Below are positions 15,475-27,400 of a DNA stretch of 46,761 nt, piece after piece. Under the pieces are notes generated by a model. That model worked only from the letters and a program-made list of their open reading frames with translations, did not search any database and was not told the DNA's origin. Each line of letters begins with the position of its first letter. The stretch's first letter is position 1. Origin of the DNA: Deltaproteobacteria bacterium (GTDB lineage Bacteria; Desulfobacterota; Desulfarculia; Adiutricales; Adiutricaceae); NCBI GenBank assembly GCA_031263485.1, contig JAISFS010000043.1:1-46761 (forward strand), read 5' to 3'. Position numbers and translations under genes: made by a program.

Positions 15475-18400
15475 TCAAAACTCGTACTTGATCTGCAAGC
15501 TCACGGTCACGCCTTTCCTCTTGCCCATATAGCCCTGCACCCCCAATTCGAATGTTAGGGGAATAATCGACGAAGGCATGACGGACAGTCCGATCTCGCC
15601 GATACCCGTGCCGCCTTCCAGAGATGGCGCGTCTATGGGCAGGCCATAAGTCGTGGATTTGGCCGTGCCTGAAAATTCATGCTCATATGCCAGGCCGATA
15701 TGTGGGCTTACATATTCGTTCACGGCACTGGAAAAGCGCGCTCCGCCCCGCAGTCGCAGGGAATCCGCGGCATCGAACGTAACGGAATCGTTTGAATCCA
15801 GGGTGACGGTATCGCCTTCAAGACGTGTCCAGAAAAAATTGCCGTACAGATCCAATGAGGTCTTGTCCGTTGCATGCAAGAGATAACCGATGCCGGCGTG
15901 CGCACCGTAATAGGCAGCGGAGAAATCGTAATCTGCCCCGTTTCCCTGCTCGTCTCGCAACTCGGAATTCTCGTACCGGTTGTTCAGGCGGCCGATCCTG
16001 CCGGACGCTTCGGCGTAAAAGCGACCGCGCCCGATACCGGCAAAATCCATGCGCCCCAAAATTCCTCCGCCGAGGTAATCGCCATGGCCTGTCCCGCGGA
16101 TGGAAGCGGCGGCGAAAGAATTATATGTGTCATACGAACCGTTGCCGTACTCGATGACGGCCCCGAGCGTCAGCCGTCCGGGCGTCAGTTCCTCGCCGAT
16201 TGACAGGCCTGTTACGAGAGACAGGCCGGAAACTTCGACGCGAGAACCGGTGTCGTGGCGCGACCGACCGCCCGAGAGAAAACCGAAGGCCCCGAATCTC
16301 CGTCCGTCCGAAACCTCCGCCCGTTCGGCGGCCTTAGCCGCCTCGCGCGTCCCCTGCCCGGCCACAAGGTCGGCACCCTGATTGATCAGGGTCAGGCCGG
16401 CCATGAAGCCCTCCGCCAGGGCCTTGCCTTCGGGGGCGGCCCGTAGCTCGGCGATGGAGGCGTAGAGACTGTGGGCGTCCCGGGTCAGACCGGCCGTCCA
16501 GACCCTGGTGATGCCGAGGTGTCCGGAGAGTTCAGGGTTGGCCGGGATTCCCCCGAGGAAGCCGTCGCTTTGGACAAGGGTCAGCGTATGGCCCGGCATC
16601 AGGGTCATCCGGTCCCTCCCGCCGAGGCTTAAGCCCACGACGGTTCCGTCTATGTCGGCATCGCCGGAGACGAGCAGCATGGGCGGCGCCTGACCGGGAA
16701 CCGTATCGCCGCTAAACGCGAAGAACATCGTGCCGCCCCGCATGTCCAAATCGCCCGCGTAGCGCCCCTGATCGTAAGTTTCCAGCCGGGTCAGACGCGG
16801 AACATGGCCCCCCGCGTCGAAGAGGGCTCCATCGTGCAGCGCGAGGTTTCCGACGATTCCGCCCTCCGGGCCGAGGGTAAGGGTTCCGTCCAGCACGTGG
16901 GCCATGCCGCTGAAGGTGTTCAGTCCGCCCAGGGCGAGCGTCCCCTGCCCGGTTTTGACCAGGCCGCCGCCGCCGACGATGACCCCGTTCAGAATGGAGT
17001 CCTCGGCGGCGGAATTCACCGCGAAATAGGCATCCCCTTCAAGCGAGAAGCCGTTTTCGAGGATACGGTTGCCTGAAAACCCGAATGCCGCGCCGCTTTC
17101 CATCCTGATAAGGTTGTCCGTGCCGAACGCCGAGTCGTTTCCCGCGACCAGGGTACCGGCCCCGGCGACCGTGACGCCGTGAAATGAGGTGTTATCCCCG
17201 TTCACGGCGAGCGTTCCCGGGCCGTTCTTGATCAGGGCGCCTAAGCCAGTCAGGGCGCCTGAAAGAGTTGCGGACGCGGAGTCTCCGACGGTAAAGATGT
17301 TGGCGACGCCGCGCAACTCCATCGGGGTGTCGATTGTCAGCCCATCGGCAACGCGTAAGGTTCCGCCGTCGAACAGCACTTTCCCGTAGCCGAAAGCCCC
17401 GGCATCCGCCAGAACCGCCAAACCTCCGCGGATGCGCGTGGCGCCGGCAAAAGACTGGTTCGCCCGGCCCAGCAGCGCCTCGCCGACGATCTCCACCGTA
17501 CCGCCGCCGGTCAGTTCCTGACGCAGGCCGGTCGCGACGTCGCGATAGGAAAGCAGCAGGGTCGCGCCGTCCTCGATGGCAATCTCCGTCCCCATGCCGG
17601 CGGCGTCGACCCTGCCCAGTTCCAGCGTGCCCGCGCCGACCAGGGTGTCGCCCCCATAGGTGTTAGCCGCCGTGAGCGCGAGATGCCCGGCCCCGCTTTT
17701 GTGGAGGCCGACGCGGCCGGTCAGGACGGATTCCACCGCGACGTCCGCGCCCAGGCCGCCGATCACGGCGTAGCTTTCGCCGTCAGCCGGATCAAGGTCA
17801 AGCAGGGTGACGGGATCGCCGGAAACGCGCCAGCCGTCGGAAAGAAAGAACATGCCCGAGACCGAGACCTGACCCTGTACCCGTACCGTGCCCGGCATCG
17901 AGCCGGCGGCCCCGAAGACCGCCGCGCGGGAGGCCGGAGACCAGGTTTCCATGGTCGCGGGGGATGACGCATATTCGCCGCTCCAATTGGCTTCCCCGTC
18001 CGTATTCCAGACGCCGCCGCCGTCCTTGGCCCAGAATTCGATTCTTTGCCCGTCGGGCATGGCGATGAGGACTAGCCGGCCTGCCAGAACGAAATTCTCC
18101 AGCGCCATACGGTACTGGGCGCCGTCCGATATCGCGCCGCCTTTGTAGTTGACCGTATAGCCCGCCGCGGCCACAGGGCCGCCGGGGAGGCTTGTCGTCC
18201 CGTATTTGGCCAGCACGTGGATGCCCAGGGAGTCGAGGTTGATTACGGTGGCCACGCTGCCGCCCACCCCCCAGTCCAGTCGCCCGGTCACGTCCAGCAT
18301 TCCGCCTTTATTGAAGTCCAGGCCGGCGCCGGGACTCAAGGTCAGGTCCGTCCCCGCGTGCTGGTTCCCTAACTGATCTGGCTCTCCGCGGAAGGACAAA

Positions 18401-21400
18401 ATCCCGTCCGCGGAAAGCCTGCCGCCGCCCTCGACGACTGTCTTCCCCGATATCTCGCCCCGCCCGGATAGCGCCGCGCCGCTTAGAACCGTAAGCCGGC
18501 CGCCGCCGTCAAGGACGGCGTCCTCAAGGCGCAGCTGCCCCTCCGCCACAACCGTCGGGCCCGTATAGTCGTTGTTCCGGCCTGTGAGGGTGAGGATGCC
18601 CGCGCCGGTTTTTGTCAGGCTGCCCGTCCCGGTGATCTGGCCGTTGAGTGTGGCTGCGGCTTGCGAGAAAAGGGTTCCGCCGCCGGACGACAGTTCCACG
18701 GCGTTGGCCAGATCCGCGCCCAGGACGAGGGAGCCGCCGTTCAGGGCAAGCCGGGCGGCACCCACGTCGCTTTGCGCGTTCACGGTCAGGGCGCCCGGTA
18801 CGGTGATGCGGCCCGCGAAGTTCCGGTTGTCTCCGGCAAGCCTGTGGTCGCCGCCCGTCAGTTCCACTGTCCCGATACCGGAGAGGGCGTTTGCGAAATC
18901 CTGATCGTCCAGGCGCAGCAGGGACTCCGCTCCGTCCAGGCGCAGGCCCCCCGTGCCGATCTGGGCCGTCTCGTCGCCGTCGTCGATGCGCAGGGCGGCG
19001 CCGCCGGTGAGGACGGTCGTTCCGTAACGTCCGGCTGCGGCCGTCAGGCCGCCGAAAGTCACGCCCGCGCCGTCCAGAAGCACGTCGCCCCCGCCCCCGA
19101 GGGTAAAGGACGGGACCGCCGCCGCGCCCTGAGCCGAATCCGCTCGCAAGGTCAGCGCGCCGCCCCCGGCGACGACGGCCGCGCCGGTGAAGGACGCGTT
19201 CGCGAGCTCCAGCAGCGCCTCGCCGCCTATCGCAAGCTTTCCGCGACCGGCAAGTTCCTGCCGCAGGCTTGTCGCGACGTCGCGATAGGCGAGAAGCAGG
19301 GTCGCGCCTTCCTCAATCGTGATCCTCGCCCCCAGGCCGGCGGCGTCGACCCTGCCCAGTTCCAGCGTGCCCGCGCCGACCAGGGTGTCGCCCGTATAGG
19401 TGTTCGCCGCCGCGAGCGCGAGATGCCCGGCCCCGCTTTTGTGGAGGCCGGCGCCGCCGGTCAGTACGGATTCCACCGCTATGTCCCCGCCCAGGCCGCC
19501 GATCACGGCGTAGCTTTCGCCGTCCGCCGGATCAAGGTCAAGCAGGGTGACGGGATCGCCGAAAACGCGCCAGCCGTCCGAAATGAAGAACAAGCCCGAG
19601 GCCGACACCGGACCCTGCACCCGCACCGTGCCCGGCGTTATGCCGGCGGCCCCGAAGACCGCGGCCCGGGAGGCCGGGGACCAGGTTTCCAGGGTCGCGG
19701 GGGAACGCGAATATTCGCCGCTCCAATTTGCTTCCCCGTCGGTGTTCCAGACGCCGCCGCCGTCCCTTGCCCAGAATTCGATCCTCTGCCCGTCGGGCAT
19801 GGCGATGAGGACTAGCCGGCCTGACCCGTCGAAATTCTCCAGCGCCATACGGTACCGGGCACCGTCATATATCGGGCCGCCGTTGTAGTTGACCGTATAG
19901 TCGGCCGCGGCCACAGGGCCGCCGTGGAGGCTTGTCGTCCCGTATTTTGCCAGCACGTGGACGCCAAGGGAGTCGAGGCTGATGCTGGTAGCCGCGGTGC
20001 CGTTGTTCAGCCCCCAGTCCAGTCGCCCGGCCACGTCCAGCGTTCCTCCCTGATTGAAGGCCAGCCTGGCGCCGGGGCTCAAGGTCAGGTCAGTAGCGGG
20101 CAGGTCGCCGAACTCATCAGGCTCGCCGCGGAAGGACAAAAGCCCGTCCACCGAGAGGCTTCCGCCGTTCTCGATCGTGGTCTTCCCCGATATCTCGCCC
20201 CGCCCGGAGAGCGCCGCGCCACTTTGCACCGAAAGCTCGCCGCCGCCGTTAAGGACCGCGTCCTCAAGGCGCAGCTGCCCCTCCGTCACAACTGTCGCGC
20301 CCGTATAGTCGTTATTCCGGCCGGTGAGGGTGAGGATGCCCTCGCCGCTTTTGGCCAGGCCGCCCGTCCCGGTGATTGGGCCGCTTAGGGTAGCCGCGGC
20401 GGCCGAATAAAGGGTTCCGCCGTCGGACTGCAGCTCCACCGCGTTGGCCAGATCCGCGCCCAGCGCGAGGACGCCGCCGTTCAGGGCAAGCCGGGCCGCG
20501 CCCACCTCGCTTTGAGCGTTCACGGTCAGGGAGCCCGGAACGGTGATGCGGCCCGCGAAGTTCCGGTTGTCTCCGGCGAGCCTGTGGTCGCCGCCCGACA
20601 GTTCCACTTTTCCGATGCCGGAGAGGGAGTTTTCGAAATCCTGATCATCCAGGAGAAGCAGGGAATCCGCTCCGTCCAGGCGCAGGCCCCCCGTTCCGAT
20701 CTGGGCCGTCTCGTCGCGGTCGGCGACCCTCAAGACCGTGCCTGCGGTAACGACGGTCGTTCCGGCACGGCCGGCCTCGGCAGTGAGGTTGCCGAAAGTC
20801 ACGCCCGCGCCGTCCAGAAGCACGTCGCCCCCGCCGCCGAGGGTGAAGGACGGGACCGCGGCCGCGCCCTGCGCCGGATTCGCGCGCAGGGTGAGCGCCC
20901 CGCCCGCGGCTACGACGGCCGCGCCGGTGAAAAACGTGTTTGCCAGCTCCAAGAGCGCCTCGCCGCCTATCGCAAGCTTTCCGCGGCCTGTCAGTTCCTG
21001 CCGCAGGCCGGTCGTGACGTCGCGATAGGCGAGCAGCAGGGTCGCGCCGTCCTCAATCGTAATCGTCGTCCCCAGGCCGGCGGCATCTACCCTGCCCAGT
21101 TCCAGCGTGCCCGCGCCGACCAGGGTGTCGCCCGCATAAGTGTTCGCCGCCGCGAGCGCGAGATGCCCGGCCCCGCTTTTGTGGAGGCCGGCGGCGCCGG
21201 TCAGGACGGATTCCACCGCGACGTCCACGCCCTGGCCGCCGACCGCGGCGTAGCTTTCGCCGTCCGCCGGATCAAGGTCAAGCAGCGTGACGGGATCGCC
21301 GGAAACGCGCCAGCCGTCCGAAATGAAGAACATGCCCGAGGCCGATGCCGGACCCTGCACCCGCACCGCGCCCGGCGTCGCGCCGGCGGCCCCGAAGACC

Positions 21401-24400
21401 GCCACGCGTGAGGCCGGTGACCAGGTTTCCATGGTCGCGGGTGAAGCCGAATAGGCGCCGCTCCAATTTGCTTCCCCGTCGGTGTTCCAGACGCCGCCCC
21501 CGTCCTTGGCCCAGAATTCGATTTTCTGCCCGTTGGGCATGGCGATGAGGACAAGCCGGCCGGCCTCGTCGAAATTCTCCATCTCCAGACGGTGCAGGGC
21601 ATCGTTGTGTATCGGGCCGCCGTTGTAGCTGACCGTATAGTCCGCCTCCGCCACTTGTCCGCTTGCGAGGCTCGTCGTCCCGTATTTTGCCAGCACGTGG
21701 ACGCCCAGGGAATCGAGGCTGATGCTGGTGGCCGCTACGCCATTGTTAAGTCCCCAGTCCAGTCGCCCGGCCACGTCCAGCATCCCGCCTTGATTGAAGG
21801 CCAGCCCGGCGCCGGGACTCAAGGTGAGATCCGTAGCCGCTGGCAGGTTCCCGAACTGATCAGGCTCGCCGCGGAAGGACAGAATCCCGTCCACGGAAAG
21901 CCTGCCGCCGCCGTCGATGACGGTCTTCCCCGATATCTCGCCCCGCCCGGAGAGCGCCGCGCCGCTAAGCACCGTAAGCTCGCCGCCGCCGTCAAGGACA
22001 GCGTCGTCAAGGCGCAGTTCCCCCTCCGCCACGGAGGTCGCGCCCGTATAACAGTTGTCCAGGCCGGTGAGGGTGAGGATGCCCTCGCCGCTTTTGGTCA
22101 GGCCGCCCGTCCCGGTGACGGGGCCGCTCAGGGTGGCCGCGGCGGACGCGTAAAGGGTTCCGCCGCCGGACTGCAGCTCCACCGCGTTGGCCAGCTCCGC
22201 GCCCAGGGCGAGAACGCCGCCGTTCAGGGCGATCCGCGCCGTGCCCACGTCGCTTTGCGCGTTCACCGTCAGGGCGCCCGGAACGGTGATGAGGCCCGCG
22301 AAGTTCAAGTTGTCTCCGGTAAGCATGTGGTCTCCGCTCGACAGTTCAACTTTTCCGATGCCGGAGAGGGCGTTTGTGAAATCCTGATCGTCCAGGTGCA
22401 GCAGGGAATCCGCTCCGTCGAGGCGCAGGCCCCCCGTGCCGATCTGGGCCGTCTCGTCGCCGTCGGCGACCCTCAAGGCCGTGCCGCCGGTCACGACGGT
22501 CGTTCCGTAACGGCTGATGGCGGCCGTGAGGCCGCTGAAAGTCACGCCCGCGCCGTCCAGAAGCACGTCGCCCCCGCCCCCGAGGGTGAAGGACGGGACT
22601 GCGGCAGCGCCCCGCGCTGAATTCACTCGCAAAGTGAGCGCTCCGCCCTCGGCAACGACTGCCGTGCCGGTGAAAGACGGGGTTGCGCGGTCCAGCAGCG
22701 CCTCGCCGTATATCGCAAGCGTTCCGCTGCCGGCAAGTTCCTGCGGCAGACCGACGGTGACGTCTCGATAGGCGAGCAGCAGGGTCGCGCCGTCACCTAT
22801 CGTAATCCTCGACCCCAGGCCGACGGCGTCTATCCTGCCCAGTTCCAGCGTGCCAGCGCCGATCAGGGTGTCGCCCGTATAGGTGTTCGCCGCCGTGAGC
22901 GCGAGATGCCCCGCCCCGATCTTGTGGAGGCCGACGCCGCCTGTCAGGACGGATTCCACCACGACGTCCAAGCCCTGGCCTCCGATCACGGCGTAGCCTT
23001 TGCCGTCAGCCGGATCAAGGTCAAGCAGGGTGACGGGATCGCCGGAAACGCGCCAGCCGTCCGAAATGAAGAACATTCCCGAGGCCGACACCGGACCCTG
23101 CACCCGCACCGCGCCCGGCTTCGCGCCGTCGGCCCCGAAGACCGCCGCGCGCGAGGCAGGGGACCAGGTTTCCGCGGTCGCGGGGGAAGGCGAATAGGCG
23201 CTGCTCCAGTTGAGTTCCCCGTCGGTGTTCCAGATGCCGCCGCCGTCCTTGGCCCAGAATTCGATCTTTTGACTGTTGGGCATGGCGATGAGGACGAGAA
23301 GTCCGTCGTTAACGAAATTCTCCATGACCAGACGGTAATCGCCGCCGTCAAACAACTGGCCGCCGTTATAGTTGACCGTATAGTATGCCGGATCCACAAT
23401 GCCTGCGGCGAGGCTTGTCGTCCCGTATTTGGCCAGCAGATGGACGCCCGGGGAGTCGAGGTTGATGACGGTGGCCGCGTTGCCCGGCCCCCAATCCAAT
23501 CGGCCGGTCACGTCCAGCGTTCCGCCTTGATTGAAGGACAGGCTGGCGCCAGGACTGAGTGTCAGATCGGTGCCCGCGAGCAGGCTTCCCTCGGGATCCC
23601 GTTCGCCGTAAAAGGACAGAAGCCCGTCGACGGAAAGGCTGCCGCCGCCGTCGATGACGGTATCCCCCGATATTTCGCCTCGGCCGGAGAGGGCCGCGCC
23701 GCTAAGGACCGTAAGCCGACCGACGCCGTTAAGGACCGCGTCCTCCAGTCGCAGTTGTCCCCGCGCCACGGTGGCCGGGCCGCTATAGTCGCTGTCCCGG
23801 CCGGTGAGGGTGAGGATATTGTCCGCATTTATGCTCAGGCTGCCCGCCCCGGTGACGGGGCCGCTTAAGGTGACGTTTGCCGCGGACGAGGAAAGGGTCC
23901 CGCCGCCGGGCAGCACTTCCACGAGGTTAGCCAGATCCGCGCCGAGAGCGAGGGTTCCGTTATCCAGGGCAAGCTGGGCCGTGCCGACACTGTTTTGCGA
24001 GTTCACGGTCAGGGTGCCCGGAATCGTGACGCGGCCCGCGAAGTTCCGGTTGTCCCCGGCAAGCCTGTGGGCGCCGTCCGTCAGTTCCACCGTGCCGAAG
24101 CCGGAGATGGCTTTCCCGAAATTCTGATCATGCAGGTATAGGCGGGACTCCGCGTCCTCAAGGTAAACGCCGCCATCGCCGACCTGGAACGTGTCGCTGT
24201 CGATACGCAAGGCGGTGTTGCCGATTACGATGATTCTCACGTATTGCTGAGACTTATTGGTGGTGTAGACCCTCATGTCCCTAAAGGTCACCCCGTCGCC
24301 GGTATCGTTCCGTCCGTCCAGATACAGGTCGCCGACGCCGCTGATATAAAAGGGCGGTGTTGCCTCTGCTCCCTGCCGCACATCCGCGCGCAGGGTCAGC

Positions 24401-27400
24401 GGGAAATTCACCTTGACCACGCCGGTAAAGTCAGTGCCGTCGGTGCGGACATTGTTGTCCAGGAAGGTAGTGGCCGCGCCTATGTACACGCTGGTGTTGC
24501 CTGACAGTTCATTTTCAAGGATGCCGCCGCCGCCCGCCAGGCGGAGGGTGTTCTCGTCCTGGACGTAACGGTTCGGAAGTGAAATAGGCCCCGTTCCGGC
24601 GGCCGTGAATGTCTTGCCATCGCCTTCGCCGTACAGATACAATTGGTCATAATCGGAAACCTTCACCCCGCCCGTAAAGGTACTGCCCGGGAGAAGATGG
24701 ACAACGGCATTCATACTCGTCGTGCCCTCCACGAGCAGCCTTCCGTCGCCGGTGATCCGGTGGGGGAAATCCTCGTAGGGACTGTTGAACTTCAGTTCAA
24801 GCACGGAAGAGCCGTCAGACAGCACGATGTCTCCGGCATTGCCTGCCCCCCCGCCGACGCCGAACACGTCCCCCACGCGAAGTACCGTGTCGCGGGTGCC
24901 GTCGCCGGCTTCCACTATGACGTTTCCGATAAAATTTGGTTGGGCGTCATTGAAAACGGCCGCGCTTCCAGACGCTATTTCAAGACTGCCGGCTCCGCCG
25001 AGCCGATTATGGACGACCAGAGAATCGGCATGCGCGTCGTCCTTGAAGTCCAGGCGCAGGACAGCGGCAGGCTCAATCGTTACCGACGAGTAGTACGGGA
25101 CGCCGAGATTATTGGAGGCAAGGGCGAGATTGCTTTCCAGTATGAGCCGTCCCTCCTTGATCTCGACCCGTTCCGGGGCGTTTGGAGCGGAAACGTGATA
25201 AAAACCGTCGGACAGAATCAGCGTGCCGACGCCGGTCTTATGGAGAGGTATATCAAAGTCGATCGCCATCGGAACATCGATGCGAGGCGAAGTGACGAAT
25301 GTCGGATCGTCCGGCGCCTGGCTATTCAGCACGGAATAGGCAACGCCGTGCGGGTCGAGCGGGAATAGTTTCAGCAGACTATGATAGTCGTTTTCGATTA
25401 TCCATCCGTTGTCAAGAAAGGACAGCATGTTCGCTTCGACCTGACTTTCGACGGACACCGTTCCCGGAGTGCCGTAAACGCTGTCGAAAACGGCTATGGC
25501 CGGATCGGCAAAATTGTTCCAATGTGTCTTGACTAAAGAGATTCCCCCGGGAAGCGATATGCTGACTTCGTCCCATCCGACCACCCCGTCTTCCCATTTA
25601 TGTACCGAAACGGCGGTTTGGTCATTGCGAAACAGGATATGGCCGCCGCTTCCGTGGGTGATCAGCAGGATACGGTCATTCGTTTCATTATACACCAGCC
25701 AGGAAGGGACGCCGATATTCTGCCCGTTGATTTTCACCTGCGGGCTCACGTCGTTGACGTCCTCTGCGGCGTTGGCGAAAGTGCCCGTCAGGGTGCCGTA
25801 TTTCGCCATGACATGTACGCCCGGATGTGATATATTGGCCTGGAACAGTACGCCGTTCAGCGCGAGCTCGCCGGTCGTGACCAGCGTTCCGGCGCGGTAG
25901 TCGAAGGTCGACCTTATCGGCATGCCGAAGACGGGCGAGCCGGGGATCGTGGTCTGGTTTATGAACAGGCTGTCGCCGTCCACCGTGAACCGGCTTTTCA
26001 GCACCAGGCTGTTGTATGTCAGCGGGTTCATGGGCATGGCCAGATCGCCGTGCAGGGTAGCCGGGCCGGCGACGGTGAGCCGGCCGTAGTTCAGAAGTCC
26101 TCCCTCATTGGCGGTGAGGCTGTACGGCGCGTTTACGCTGAGTTCCGCCTTGCCGGTCAGGGTCAGGCTGTGCCGGTTGGTGATGCCCCTCTGGTATTCG
26201 TACCGGCCGCCGGAGAGGATGATTTCTCCCTCCCCGCTAGCTAGAGTTAGACTGCCGCCCGTGGATACGCCGCCGCCGCCGGCGACGGTCAGCTTGCCGC
26301 TAGCGACCGCGTTGAGCGAAAGCAGGAGATCGTCGCTTGGCCCGGCCTGGAAAAGGCCGCCGCCACCGCCAACAGTGAGCGTGTCCCTGATGCCGATGCT
26401 CAGTTCGCCGCCGCCCGTGATTGCGGTCGGGTTCCCGAAAACCTTGGCATCCATCCATAGGTTGTGGCCGTTCAGATCATAAATCCCGGTGAAGCTTGTG
26501 AGATTGATCCTGGGTTCCAGGAGGTCCCCGGTAAGACGCAGGGTGCCGGCCCCGTCTAAGGAAAAACGCGCGTTGGACAGGAAGTTTCCGTCGCCTTCGA
26601 GAGAAAGCCTGGAGCCATCGGCTATGATAAGATCGACGTCCCCGCCCAGCACCTTGCCCGCGAACTCGACCGAGGCAGGAGACCCGGTGTCGCCGATCAT
26701 GACGATGGAGTCCCTGATGCCGGAGACGCTGTTACTCGTGTTATAGTCATCGCCGGGGGCGCCGCCGTAAGTGTCGTAAAAGACCACGATGGCGTTGGAT
26801 ATTTGCGGCAGGCGGAGGTTCGTGGAATTCCCGTGAGCGGATATCCTCAAAGTCGGGGCGTTTTTCAGGGTCAAGGACCCGATCTCCAGGGATTTGCCCC
26901 GAAAGTCCAGGATGCCGGAATCAATGAACAGGGTCGAAAGCCGCAGGCCGCTGCCGCCAGTCACCAGGAGGGTATTGTAGTCATAAATGAAGCCTCCGTC
27001 CGCGTACACGCCCAGATTGTCAAATGTGGTCGTGAACCAGGAACCGTAGCTGCCTTCCTTGAAACTGATATCATTAGCGAAAATATTCCACCGGCTCCTG
27101 GAAGAATAGTCGCCGGTGAACAACCAGTCATGTCCTTTATAGTATGGACCTTGGGTATTGTCTATCTCCATCAATTCGACATACACGCTGTTGCTGCCGT
27201 CCAGCGATACGTTGAAAACCTTGGGCTTCACTTCGTTATTGAATGCCCCGAAGGTGGCCCAGGAAGTGAATAAGGGGATTGAACTGATCCAGTCCGTCTT
27301 TATCCACTCATAATGCGTCTCGGGGTTGGGATGGTCAGCTCCTCCCCGATCAATGACAGTGTAGACCAGCCACCAGCCGCCCGGAACATCGTCTCCCCAA

